Source: Cylicocyclus nassatus
Taxonomy: Eukaryota > Nematoda > Chromadorea > Rhabditida > Strongylidae
Direction: 5' to 3'
Length of the DNA stretch: 64,000 nt
NCBI GenBank assembly: GCA_958299035.1
Contig: CATQJL010000223.1
Coordinates: 81,671,322 to 81,735,321, forward strand
In this document: in pieces, positions 1 through 10,745 of the stretch
Numbering within the stretch: position 1 is the stretch's first letter
How the letters are laid out: each line of letters starts with the position of its first letter
The notes under the pieces: generated by a model
What the model was told of the DNA's origin: nothing
The model's input: the letters and a program-made list of their open reading frames with translations, nothing else
Databases searched by the model: none
Made by a program: the position numbers and the translations under genes

Positions 1-44
1 TTGATGATTCCATTTCTCGCATGTGTCTCCAGCGGTCATTCCAA

Positions 45-1040
45 TCAGAATGAGTGGTCAGGATTTCTCGCATCATTATTTTCAGCTCTATCAACAATGG
101 ACCGGAACCCCAATGGATCGTAAATCGAGCTGAGCTGGCTAACAATATCACATCTGTTTAAAGTGGTTTTCATTGGAAAATGTGTCTTGATCGTGAACCG
201 GTCGGTTACGGTATCGTATTCCTCACCAAGATCATTCAAGACAACGGTCGGAATCGTGTCCTGTTCAGGAATTTGTTCATTGACAATGCTTGAATTTGAA
301 ATGAACTCCCTGAGATTTATCCCAATCTTGGCAAAAAGTGCTTTGGATTCTTTGTATTTCCGCAAAGCCTCTTCTGGAGTATCCGCTTGGAGCAGTATGT
401 TGTCAACATAGATGCGGCAATTTCGCGTGCAAGATCCGTGTCAGTAGCATTCAAATATGCTGCGATGCACATATTTAGGATACTTGGTGCAGCAATTATA
501 TCGAAGGGCAGCCGTGTAAATTGATACTCAACGACATTGCCTCTTGTGGCTGGCAGGTTCACATTTTGTAGCCACAGAAATCTGCACAAGTCTTTGTGTT
601 CACTTGGCAGACGAATTTGCAAATGCTACCTCGATATCGCAGAACAGTATGATTCTGCTAGTACGACATGTAATTAGTAGGCTCTGTCTTGCTAATAAAC
701 TATTCACCTTTATGGATGGTATCGTTGAGAGATAGTTTTCCTCTCTTTTTTGACGAGGCGTCAAATACTATCCTGAATGGCACCTTTTTGTGAGGTCGCC
801 GGACACCAGAATGCGGCATATAGTATGTACCGACAGCATCTTTCTCTGGGTTGTAGACTCCTTCTATCACCCCTTGGCTCTCATAATCCATTATGATCTT
901 TGAATACCAGGCATGCTGTTCTCTGTTTGCTCTTAGCTGGTTTTGGAGAGCAGATAATCGTTTGCTTGATACCGAGTAGTTGTCGGCAAGGCCAACGATA
1001 TTGGCTTTTAGTGGGAACGGAGCAGTGACAAGATTGTTTT
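45..1040 (-). pseudogene. BEL/Pao reverse transcriptase fragment, frameshifted
   Basis: Three open stretches in different frames make up a BEL-type reverse transcriptase. The block at 891-700 contains GTYYMPHSGV, VPFRIVFDASS and SLNDTIHKG, the N-terminal fingers/palm. The block at 622-317 contains MQIRLPSEHKDLCRFLWL and YQFTRLPFDIIAAPS. The block from about 410 to 45 contains the active-site region and then the connection segment (LFAKIGINLREFISN). The catalytic box at 399-410 reads YVDN, where the family has YVDD, so the last aspartate is lost. Frame shifts separate the blocks. The remainder of pol lies outside the window. Confidence 0.85.
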
Positions 1041-1373
1041 CAAATGATATTGATTTTTCGTACTGCTTAAAGTATTTATGAACTGCCTCGTCTTTTTACA
1101 GCTCGGAGGCAGGTATTCCCAAGCCTTCTAGCTCGAACACTCTTTCGGGCATGGCCACTTCGGTAGTTTGTTCGATGGAAGTGTAGTTTTGGCTTATGGA
1201 CACTGCGAGCTGTCAATAGTGCCACTTCCATACAAAGTTGGACCAAAAACTGTTTTTGCAACATGCAGACCTGATGGTGTCCGAAGAGCGGTGTGCAACG
1301 GCGAGGTTATAATAGCGGTCTAATCCAACGAGAATGCGTGGAATGATACGTTCCCCATGAACTTTTAAGGTTG

Positions 1374-1640
1374 CTATGCACAGTTCTTTGATATGAAGAA
1401 ACTCTGTCTTCTTTGGTTAGCCTGATAGCAGGGAAACCGCTGGTGATTACTGACTTTGTCTGGACCACCATGGTGACTTCTGCGCCAAAAGCAATAGTGA
1501 TGTTGACTTTCAAACCTTTCAGTGTGTCCGCCGATGTCGGACATAACACACTCGGTGGTGATCTTTGGTAGTCCGAGTTTTGTGGCTAAACTCTCTTCAA
1601 TCACTGTTTTTGTGCGCCAGTGTCGAAAAAGAATAGTACT
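1374..1640 (-). pseudogene. BEL/Pao aspartic protease fragment
   Basis: The minus strand reads VLFFFDTGAQK at about 1640-1606, the DTG active-site motif of retropepsins, and continues after a one-base slip in an A-run into VIEESLATKLGLPK, the usual strand that follows in BEL proteases. The frame change falls exactly inside the A homopolymer, so a single indel explains it. It lies between gag (right) and reverse transcriptase (left), the normal BEL order. It could not make active protease as it stands. Confidence 0.75.
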
Positions 1641-2003
1641 CTCTCGTATTGTTGGCTGATATGATTGTAAACATTCCTTCGGCAGTCATTAGTATGAGCT
1701 GCTCTTGTGGAATCGCAGGAGTGGCGATATGTCCATTTTCCACCAGCTGGTTATTCATGGTAGGTCGTTCAGAGTTGGAATGAAACGCTGGCCTTCATTG
1801 TGCTGTGGATAGGTTTGCCTTGCAGCATTATTTGTTGGAACATGTCTGTTGCTTGACCAGAATGATTGCGATTTGGTAAGTTGTTGCGTGCAACTTCATT
1901 TTTTGGCCACCGCGATGTGCGCGGTTGATTCGTGCCCGCAGGATTAGTGGCTCCATTGCCAGCTGCCATGTACAGCGAGGAATGACGGGTTTTTCCACAA
2001 TAA

Positions 2004-2597
2004 TTACAGTTTGATTTTTTTACATTGGTTGCTGGTGTGATCCGCTGAGAAACACTTCCAGCACAAATTGTTCTGTCGCATTATCTGCTGGCGCTTATTC
2101 GGGTCTGCAACTGTTCTGCAGAATGCCGAGTTGTGGTTCGAACGACCACAAAATGCGCAGTTTGCAGTTTGTGCGAAATTTTGTTGCCGACTTGGCTTGA
2201 GTTTTGTGTTTTCGAAACCAAGCCTGAGCTCTACTGCTTTTGCGGCTATGTCCTTGTCAAGGATGTCCAGGAGTTCTTCAATGGTGACACTATCCACATA
2301 CTGATTTTTGATCAATACATCCTTGACAATATTGTAAGGAGATTGTTTGATAATTGTTTCCGTCCACACTGGGTCACATTGGGTCGTGTGGAGGATATCA
2401 TATCCTGTGGACCAGAGTCCTGATAATATCGGCGCAATGCTGGCAACTATCCGCATTTTTGCCTGCAAACGGGAGTTCGAATAACCGCTGCACTATTTTG
2501 GGCGTATTTGTGGGCTGGTTTTCGAATCGCTTCTTTAGTGTTGTAACATCCACTCATAGTTTTCTGGCACTAGTTTTATGCCCTTTATTGCTGTTAC
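2004..2597 (-). pseudogene. BEL/Pao gag, C-terminal half with two zinc knuckles
   Basis: An uninterrupted minus-strand reading frame (2468-2004) ends in two cysteine-rich knuckles, CAFCGRSNHNSAFC and CWKCFSADHTSNQC, each of the CX2C-X3/4-H-X4-C type found in BEL gag. Upstream (to 2597) short fragments in shifted frames read LKKRFENQPTNTPKIVQRLF and IKLVPENYEWML, typical of the gag capsid region of this family. Frames change at least twice and stops occur, so the capsid half is broken. The 5' portion of this gene continues at 3949 after the inserted element. Confidence 0.8.
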
Positions 2598-2606
2598 GGC
2601 TGAACC

Positions 2607-3939
2607 CATACCTTCGATGGTCTAGAGACAGGGCGCCAAAAGTGAAGGTTGTTTGAACATCTGACGTCACAAATGGTGAAGGTTGTTCAAAGAAGATCAG
2701 AGAAGAGAATATGACGTAAAACAGATATAAAAAGCAAAAGAAACGGCTGTAAACCGGATAAAAACGCTGCAATAAGATTTGAAATCTCTCGTTTGGCGAC
2801 TTCACAGAGTGCAAGTCTTCGCTCCAGGACCAGCAATTCGCAACACGGGTTTTGATTTTTGATGCGTCCTTTTTTTACCCCCGCGCCGTCCCTCTTGTAC
2901 CCTGCGACGTTATCTAGATTCTTCCGCTCATCATTCTGAGCAAGTATCGTCCAAGCTGGAGAAAATTCGTTGCGAAACTACTGAAAAAGAATAAGGTAAA
3001 GAAAAACGCATTTTTTAGTAATTTTCACAAAAAAGCGGCATAAGCAAAGAAATAAGCTCGGCGACGTTGTCTACATTATAGACAGAAACAAGACCTATCG
3101 ACTACACAAAGAAACTGCGTGAAAAGAGTCAAACTAGGAGAAAAACGAGAGATTTTCAAAAACAAGGTTTTTGCCGGTTTTCTTGTTTAAGTCATAAAAA
3201 GGAGTTCTGCGACGTTGTCAGCGTGAAAATAGAGATCAAGAGCTTCAAAATGATATATAGCTTGCTAAAATTGGGTTCGAAACAGCGAAGAAAAGGGTAC
3301 CAGAGCCAAATGCCCCGCGCCCCGCGCTTGGGGTAGCGAGGTAGCGCGCAGCGCGCGGAGACGCAGACGAGCAGCGGAGAGAGACCAGAGCCGCCGGGGC
3401 ATTTGGCTCTGGTCATTGATCTTCGCGGGGTCATAACGAAACCCTATAATATTATATATCGTTGTGATCCTCATGACACGGCCAGGAGCACTGACAACGT
3501 CGCGGGTCTCGAATCTCACTCCATAACGAGATAGACTAGCATTTATGTGGCGACTCTCTGCGTAAGATTTCAGCGCAGTTTCTCGTTTTTGTTGAACTCC
3601 AGCGGCTTTCATGAACCTCCAACGCTCAATCGCAGTCTATAGAAAGGTTAACTGATAAGTTTTATCCTAATTTCTAACTGAATTTTTGAAGAAAAACTCT
3701 CTTTTCAGCAAAAAAGGCCATGAAAACGCAATCTTTCGGTTTTTTGAGCTTTTCTTTGGATGTCCTACTATATTTGCCTCATTCACATTCATCCTTACAT
3801 AGTTAGTCGTTAGTTATGTCATAATATCCGGGGCTTCGCCCCGGATGACTTGTACTCCTCTCCAGGTGAAGGTTGTGTCCTCTCATGACACTCAAAGTGA
3901 AGGTTACCAGAGTACGTGGCTCTATGTATCGAAGGTATG
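2607..3939. mobile_element. 1.33-kb inserted DNA element with 9-bp target duplication (Mutator-like size)
   Basis: The nine bases GGCTGAACC occur directly on both sides (2598-2606 and 3940-3948). Just inside are inverted ends, CATACCTTCGAT on the left and the complement of ATCGAAGGTAT on the right. The insertion splits the BEL gag gene: gag sequence on the right flank continues on the left flank. A 9-bp duplication is characteristic of Mutator-type elements. No transposase was recognised, so it would be non-autonomous. The interior includes GTGAAGGTTG copies near both ends and a GC-rich palindrome at 3299-3413. Confidence 0.7.
3299..3413. repeat. GC-rich palindromic unit with 18-bp inverted ends
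   Basis: The left end ACCAGAGCCAAATGCCCC is matched by its exact complement at the right end (GGGGCATTTGGCTCTGGT). The core is unusually GC-rich for this AT-rich window (GCGCGCAGCGCGCGGAGACG). It sits within the 2607-3939 insertion and is either a small nested MITE or a structural core of that element. It contains no reading frame of note. Confidence 0.6.
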
Positions 3940-3948
3940 GCTGAACCT

Positions 3949-4480
3949 GAGCAAGCTCTGCTTCAGCAACATTATTTTTTCGACCGTGGGCAAGTCACTG
4001 CAGTTGTGTACAAGTGACTCATAGAGTGCCCAAAACTCAGCGAACTCCTCTTGATTTCCGCTAAAAAGCGGTAGTTTCACAGCCAATGGTCTAACTGACC
4101 GACAGTTTTGTTCAGAGACCCTGTCAACCTCTTTATTTCATGCACTGGATTCACCCGAAGTGCTTTGTGACTCTACACCAGTATCGTGGTTGACTTGGAT
4201 TTTGAGCCACATTCAAAATAACTTCTGCATCTGCAATATTTGCCTAGACAATGTGTGCAAAGCTTCCGCATCTTGTAAGATTTTGGTGTATCTAGACTCA
4301 TTTTCAAAGTCCTCAATCTCCTGTAGCAATTCTTTTTGCTCAGTTTTGGACTTTGCATTCGCGTACGGCTGCTCCATTCTTTCTTGGACTACCTTCCCTG
4401 AACAACGGAAGGCATTTTTTGAGTCGGATCATATTTTCGGAACTGCGGTTGAGTCGTTCCTGATGATCCTCTGTGTACAC
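3949..4480 (-). pseudogene. BEL/Pao gag, N-terminal half
   Basis: Minus-strand translation reads EQKELLQEIEDFENESRYTK followed by ILQDAEALHTLSRQILQMQK, a coiled-coil-like start typical of BEL gag. After stops it continues with KLPLFSGNQEEFAEFWALYE, SLVHNCSDLPTVEKIMLLKQ and SLL. The 'LP-FSG-EF--FW--F--LVH' pattern is the hallmark of BEL/Pao gag. A stop codon separates the two blocks. The reading ends at the 9-base duplication that flanks the 2607-3939 insertion and resumes on its far side. Confidence 0.75.
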
Positions 4481-4560
4481 GATTTTTTCACCGTACGACT
4501 CAATTTTTGCGGTAGAGTCGAGAGTGCGGTTGAGCTCTTTAGGATGGCTAATTTGTAGAA

Positions 4561-6664
4561 ATGAAACGGCATCTTTATTCTGTCAGATAAGTTTCTCTGC
4601 AGAATGGTTGTTTTTGCTGCGTTAGAAATGCAAAAGTAGGCGTTGGATTGGCCTTTAGCAGGTAAATGCTAATTTTTTGCTACGAAAAGTTTTAGGGTTA
4701 TGATGGACCCAAGGTTTGTCTTGGCTAAACTTTTGCGCTGTCGCTAAGGACTAAACGCAAGCAATTAGGAGCTAGGTTCCAGGGATAGACTAGGCTAACC
4801 TGCGTGTTGACTCTAGGATCGAACACTTAATCGGACTCACGTGGGTCGATGCACCAGAAAATGTGGTGAGTTTAGGCGTAAGGGTGGCGCCTTTGACACG
4901 AAAAATATGTAACGCAACAAAAGGTAATAATTAGATTTATTGGAAAGGAGCTCAACCGCACACGGTAATGCAGTGGTAGAATTATGGTGATAACAGGCGG
5001 AGCCCAAAACGCTATGCACGCTTGTATCATATTAGGTCATCAAATGGTGACCTTAACGGTGCTTATGCGAATAACATGCGAGAAGCGATATGGATGCGGG
5101 GGTGGGGTGCCGACAATATCGGCACAGATGGCATCAAAGAATTATTCGAAAAATATTTTAAAGAGGGGAAAATTGTATCATCTGTGAGCTTGTCCCATTA
5201 CTCCTGTCCCGTTACTCCGACTTCTCGGAGAATCAGCACAAAAATTTAGCAAACCTTGGGTAACCTTGGTTTTTGGTATTTTTCTGAGCTAATCGATTAA
5301 ACTACCAATCAGACTGAAAGAGCAGGAGAAACTGAATCGAATGCTACGAATAACTTTTATAAAATCAAATCCGCAGAATATGACACTAATTCAAAACAGA
5401 ACAAGGCTTTGCAGCAGAGTGCGATTGCTGACAATGAGTAAGGAACTAGTTTGAAAAATTTCCATGCAGAGCACTTGTGTGAGGAAAGTTTAGAATCATA
5501 AAAGTTATTTGCAGGATTTGCGACCAATTGATATGGGATGTGCCGGGGCCAGGACCGGTCTACGCGAAAGCGATATTCGGCTGCTGTGTCTCTTCTTCCC
5601 TGGGCCACAAAAATCCTCTATTTCTAAATCCCAAGAATAGTTGTTTATGTATTTCAGCTAAAAACAGTCTTGGGCTTAAAGTTGTCTAATTTGCGGAAAT
5701 GAGCGGATATCTTGCGGAAATGAGCGGATATCTCATCAATTACTAGAGGTTTTTACAAAGCAAAATTGAAAGAAATGCAGAAATATTGCGATTTTCCAAA
5801 AAAAAAATCAAATTTTCACTCCTGTATCTTCGCTGTCTCGACTGCTACCTGCAAGTGTACTGCGTTTGACTTCAACAGACATCGTTCTTGAATCGAACCC
5901 GTCATTGGCCGAGTTTGCATCAGTTTTCTAAGTTGCTGTTTGGATATTCGCAGTCTTATCTATGGCTTTGCGACAGACTTACAGTGAAATTACTGTGGCT
6001 AGCCCAGAAAAGTTTACGCATTTACCTGCTCTTTCCACCAAAAAGCTGTCTCAACCCTGTATTTGTCGTGTAACTTTCACAATGAGGCTGCAGGCGAAGG
6101 ATACGGTATTTGGCGGGAAAGTTGAGCAGGAAAGTTAACCGGTAAGCAGCTTTTATTTCGCTGGAAGGCTCAACGGCTCCCAGCAGACGGACATAATTGC
6201 AAGGAAAATCTTTGTTTTGGAGAAAATTTTCAAAAAATCGGAGAAAACTCATTGATAACATTTTCACTTTTGGAGGTCCCTGGCTCCTGCTCCTGCAAAG
6301 AGAAGCGGTGAAAGAGCTTCATCAGTTTTGAAAGAAACTCGACCGTTTATAGGTCAGGACAATTTACAGAAAAATTTATCGTTTGAAGAAAATTTTCATA
6401 AAGTAAAACTGTTGTAGTCTTCTTTCTTCGACTGCATGGTGAATGAGGACACGTGGAGATCGTGCCCATATACTTACATAAAGCCATGTGCTCTCATAAC
6501 CTTCACTTTGAACGCTATGGGAGAACACAACCTCGAATGAAAGAAAAGCAGAAGTTATCTAGAATACTCCTTCAAAGCAAAAAATTGCTCTTTTATAGCC
6601 ATTTTTGTGTTAAGACAAGGTTGTGTTCTATTCCACAGTTTCAAAACAACATATCATAATCATT
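4561..6664. other. Non-coding stretch between BEL and LINE elements
   Basis: I see no supported gene here. The stretch contains many stops in all frames, a short direct duplication (GCGGATATCTTGCGGAAATGA near 5700-5735, imperfect) and AT-rich sequence. Weak open frames around 5000-5250 match no family I recognise. Confidence 0.4.
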
Positions 6665-6675
6665 CCAATGTCGTC

Positions 6676-7111
6676 TTGATGGGTGATTCAACCTTGCTAT
6701 TGATTGGTCAAATAAGACTCCCTCATGTCCTACTTCTAGAAGATTCATGACTTTGTTTGATGAACTTTCGCTTGTTCAACATGTCTTTCATCCAACTAGA
6801 ATGAACAATGTGTTGGATCTTGTCTTATCATCTAATCCTGTTGTTCACATTGTAATTGTTAAGCCTTCTCTCTGTGGTTCTGACCATGCCAGTGTTCATT
6901 TCGATCTTTCAATACCCATTGATACTTCCTGTGTGCATTCCCATTTTGACTACATGGGCGGTGATTACTTGGCCATGTCTTCCGCTTTACACACTATTGA
7001 TTGGTGGACATTACTTGATGCCACTTTGATCAATGATGCCTATCAACGATTTATTGATTTGATGCATGACTTGCTTTCGCGATTTGTCCCGTACAAAAAA
7101 AAGAATGAGTA
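6676..7111 (+). pseudogene. LINE endonuclease (EEP/APE-type) C-terminal fragment
   Basis: The open frame at 6747-7111 reads ELSLVQHVFHPTRMNNVLDL and later SLCGSDHASVHFDLSIP. The SDH box and the preceding 'PTR--NVLDLVLSS' segment are the end of an APE-type endonuclease. Just upstream the sequence ATGGGTGATTCAACC would give MGDFN with one extra T, so the catalytic GDFN motif has lost a base. The 5' half of the domain is missing. An A8 run at about 7096-7103 shifts frame into the following RT segment. Confidence 0.75.
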
Positions 7112-9077
7112 GATCTTGTGATTATCCTTTGCACATCAAGAACTTGATTGAACAAAGAAACCGTTTGTTCTGTACATCTCGAAATCCCCTAGCCTCTGCA
7201 AGGTATAAGCACATTACTAAAGAGTTATCCAGGCACTTAGCTAGGTTTAGTGCTTATGAACAGAGGAGGCTAACAATGATGAATACTGCTTCTTTGTTCA
7301 GATATGCTTGTTCGTTTCTTAAAGAACAAACGAAGGTGCAGATATTGCGGGATGACCAAGGAAACATCATCAAGACAGATCAAGAGAAAGCTGAGCATCT
7401 AGGGCGCTACTTTGCGTCGGTTTTCCGAGCTCTATCGAATCCCCCCGACAACAATGATTCTCAATACAACATTAGATCATGCCACTCCTGTCTTTCTCGA
7501 ATTTCACAGGTGCTTCCTTGGGAGATTGTGGGCATTTTGAGAAAGCTCAAATCATCCACGTTTTTGACAACTGATGGCATCCCCAGATTGTGTTTAAAAG
7601 ATGCGCCAACCAGTTGGCTACTCCTGTCTCTATTCTAATCAATCTTTCCTTGAGCAGTGGAGAGCTCCCAGATGTATGGAAGCAAGAAAAAGTCGTACCC
7701 ATACCTAAGGTTCAGAGTCCATGTAAGTTACCGAGTTTCGGCCGATATCCATTAACTCTGTTGTTTGTAAGGTTGCCGAGAAGATTGTTAGAAGGAAGTT
7801 GTTGGCATTTTGTGCACAAAACCATCTCATTCCAGTTGAGCAGTTTGGGTTTATTGAAGGCTCTTCGACCACCCACCCTTCAATTACTGGTCTGTGAACA
7901 TTGCTGGGAAAAAGCTTTATCTCAAAATCGATTTACCGATGTTCTTTGTTTTGATCTGTCTAAAGCCTTTGACAGAGTAGACATTCCCAAACTGCTTGAA
8001 AAGCTTTTTCAAGTAGGAATTCGTGGAACTGTTTTGAAATGGCTCTCATCTTATCTGTCCAATAAGACTTTTTCCGTCCGCTGTAATTCTGCCGACTCTT
8101 CCTTCTACTCAGCAACTAGTGGAGTGCCACAAGGTGGTGTATTGTCCCCTGTACTTTTCAATATTTACACTAGTGACCTTCCTGGACTTTTAACTACTGA
8201 CAGCAGAGTTAAGGTTATGGCCTATGCTAATGACATTAAAGTGTTTGCATCCTATGTTGATGCTGATAGAGGTAAAGTTACACAAGCCCTTAGAGACTGC
8301 CTGCAGAATATTCTGAATTGGGCCTCTCTTAACAGTATTGACGTTAACCTAACAAAAAGTGCCTGCCTGACAATCTCCAAAAGAAAGAAGAATGATTGCA
8401 CCTTTGAGAAATATGAGCATTCTGGTACCTCTCTTTCTAGGCCTGGACTAATAAGAGATCTTGGGGTGCTAGTTGACCAAGAGCTTCGATCAAGATCCCA
8501 TTTCGAGAAAATAGCACGTGCAGCCCTTCACAGACTCTTCCTCTTGCTACGTAACTTGAGGCATGTTGATGAGAAAGTTTACATCAGAATGTATATGGCT
8601 TATGTCCTCCCGCATTTAGAATATGCTAGCCAAGTTTGGAGTCCATATATAAAGAAGGATATCTTGACTTTGGAAAGAGTTCAGATGACTTTTACTCGTA
8701 TTCTTTTCTGTAGACTTATGCCTAACGACGATTACCCAGCTGCCCTCCCGTCCTATAGAAGTAGGTTGGCCCGCTTCAAGCTCCATAGCCTGCTTTACCG
8801 AAGGATTGTTGCTGATCTAGTACTTGCCTTCCAAATATTACGTCTCGAGACTAAGCTTTTGCCTAGTGAATTCTGGGTTTGGAAGCCTTGCCATGGACGT
8901 ACAGGTAGGTTTAATTTTTACTGTGCTGATTCAATAGGATCAACAAAATTGAACAAGCTTTTTTATAACTCCTTTTTTGTCCGTACTGCACGTTGGATGC
9001 AGAAATTGCCTGACTCTGTCATCTCTTCTGTCAACTCAAAATTGTTCAGAAAAAAGCTTTTGGAATGCGACTTTTGA
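7096..9077 (+). pseudogene. LINE reverse transcriptase with mutated active site (copy A)
   Basis: An RT thumb/palm order is seen: a linker (CDYPLHIKNLIEQRNRLF), LSLSSGELPDVWKQEKVVPI (RT0/1), DVLCFDLSKAFDRVDIPKLL (RT3/4), SGVPQGGVLSPVLFNIYTSD (RT5), then MAYANDIKVFA, and a C-terminal domain ending ISSVNSKLFRKKLLECDF. The catalytic box at 8223-8234 is YAND rather than YADD. Frameshifts occur near 7100, near 7590 and again between about 7740 and 7890, where the alternative frame reads SVVCKVAEKIVRRKLLAFCA. This copy cannot produce a working RT. Confidence 0.88.
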
Positions 9078-9562
9078 GTTTGTTAGGCATTGACGAGTCT
9101 GAACACTTTTAGATGTAGGGTCTTTTTTACAAGATGTGTGTTTCGTTTATTTCAATCCATTTTTTCTTCTCCTCTTTTTTTCAGAAAATGGTTAAATTCG
9201 GCTGACTGCTTTACATCTTCTTTCTTGCCACGTCTTTTTCATCTGCGATAAGCTTGGGAGTTTAGCTTTCTCTTTAGTTTGTAGTTGTTTTTCTCGGTTT
9301 TCTTTTTAGATCCCGCTTCTCGGCGGACTCAAGTTGTGTCGTCCAGTATTTGTTGACAACGCATGATCGAGTCCCAGCTTCTTCTTTTATTTGCCTGTAC
9401 TACCTTTTGTAAGAGTGTAAGATAGATGTCGTTTTGTATTGTTTGATCTTTGGTCTGATGATGTGTCAGTTCAATTCGACTGAGACATATTTATCGTTCT
9501 TGGTCTAATTTTTCTTTTCTTCCTGGTACATAAGGCTAACCTAAGGAGACTACCCGAATATA

Positions 9563-10334
9563 TTAGGTTGGCACATAAGTTTTGCAACTTCCCGTAACTT
9601 TTTTCCTATTTCATGTAGCAGTCTCATTTTGTGGCATCATGTAGATTGCGATGTAAACTGCAAGTCTGCGCAAACCGTTTGATTTTTGATAACATAGTAC
9701 AAAAAATCTAAGCATTTCTTGAAAACTGTGAAAATCGAGGTTTAACGATTTTTTGGCAAACATGAAGCCCTACGAAATCTGATTTAAACATATGAAAAAG
9801 CAGTTATAGGCAGCATGTAGCTGGAAGTCGGCACATTGGAATCAGTGAAAAAGAAATGAAATTTAAACACAAGTTAAGGTGGGGCGCCTTTGAGAAGTTG
9901 AGCAAGTCAAATGCGTCAAGTTTTGAAGGCAATTTGTCAATAACTAAGCTGCGAAAAGTCAGAATTCGCTATGACTTTGCAATATAGGGTAATCCTATGC
10001 GATAAACACGAACATCATATTCATTTGTCGCTAAAATGAAATTCATCTTTTGATCTCACGAACGAGGCCTTTTCATGCGAAACGGATCTCATTTTTGTGA
10101 TCAGCATGTCAAATAAACCCTATAGGCCAAGTTTCAGCAAAATCTGGTGCATTCTAAAATTTTTCCCATAGTACCGTAAACCTACCGTAACCCTCACATA
10201 AGATGGTAAAATTCGGCAAAAATGTGTGCATTAGAAGCTTACATCATATTCCTTATATTGCCAAAAAATGAATGTGCTACGTTCAATTAGACAAAAGTTA
10301 TATAAAAAGTTGCATTACTTATGTGCCAACCTAA
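9563..10334. mobile_element. Mariner-type MITE inserted in LINE 3' UTR
   Basis: The inverted ends are TTAGGTTGGCACATAAGT and its complement ACTTATGTGCCAACCTAA, flanked by TA on each side. These termini resemble mariner ends (TTAGGTTGGTGCAAAAGT type). The related LINE copy at 30939-31962 keeps the uninterrupted site: its complement reads CCCGAATATATTTTTTACCG across the point where this element sits, which equals the flanks here joined with a single TA. The 772-bp element has no transposase frame. Confidence 0.93.
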
Positions 10335-10745
10335 TATTTTTTACCGAGCATATTTCCAGTTTTCCTATTGAGTTTGTGGCTCATCCAGTATGTTCGGTTG
10401 TACTGGGGTTGCCTAGTTTGTTGCGCTAACATCCCCTTTTCATAGTCTTCGTCTTACTCCTTGAATGTTGGTCGCTTGTTGGTCAGCGAGGGTGGCATGC
10501 GCACACTTATATGAATATCCTTTATGGCAGCGCTTCTAGTAGTTAGTCCTTGTGTTCTATCATTCATTAGTGGGAACCTAGACTGGCGAATGGCCTCAAA
10601 AAAGCTATTTTATTTTTCTGCGTTAAGCCTTTCTTGTTCTGTGTTTGTGTATTTCTAACACTAATTTTTGTTTTCAAGAATCTGTTGGTTACTAACCCGA
10701 CACTATGGCGCGCCTGTGGCGTATTCAAATAAATAAATAAATAAA

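Larger units (their letters stand above)
1..4560 (-). mobile_element. Decayed BEL/Pao LTR retrotransposon, truncated by the window start
   Basis: Reading the minus strand from right to left gives, in order, a gag N-terminal part (about 4480-3949), a gag C-terminal part with two zinc knuckles (2597-2004), an aspartic protease with a DTG motif (about 1640-1374) and the first part of a reverse transcriptase (about 1040-45). This gag-PR-RT order and the sequence style (CX2C zinc knuckles, RIVFDAS, LPSEHKDLCRFLWL) are those of BEL/Pao elements. RNase H and integrase would lie beyond position 1. Every coding block is broken by frameshifts or stops, so this copy is dead. Gag is also split by a 1.33-kb insertion at 2607-3939. 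No LTR was identified. Confidence 0.85.
6665..10745 (+). mobile_element. CR1/jockey-group LINE, 5'-truncated (copy A)
   Basis: The element runs from a truncated endonuclease (GSDHASVHF motif) through a reverse transcriptase to a long 3' UTR ending in an (AAAT)n tail (about 10728-10745). The RT/C-terminal style (DLSKAFDRVD, SGVPQGGVLSPVLFNIY, AYVLPHLEYASQVWSPY) is CR1/jockey-like. Several single-base frameshifts break it. The 3' UTR carries a mariner-type MITE at 9563-10334. A second, inverted fragment of the same family lies at 30939-31962 and shares the 3' UTR. Confidence 0.88.

Noticed and set aside
4740..4870. Segment with GGATCGAAC and CACGTGGGTCGATGC, examined as a tRNA
   Set aside because: No A box at the right distance and no cloverleaf could be formed.
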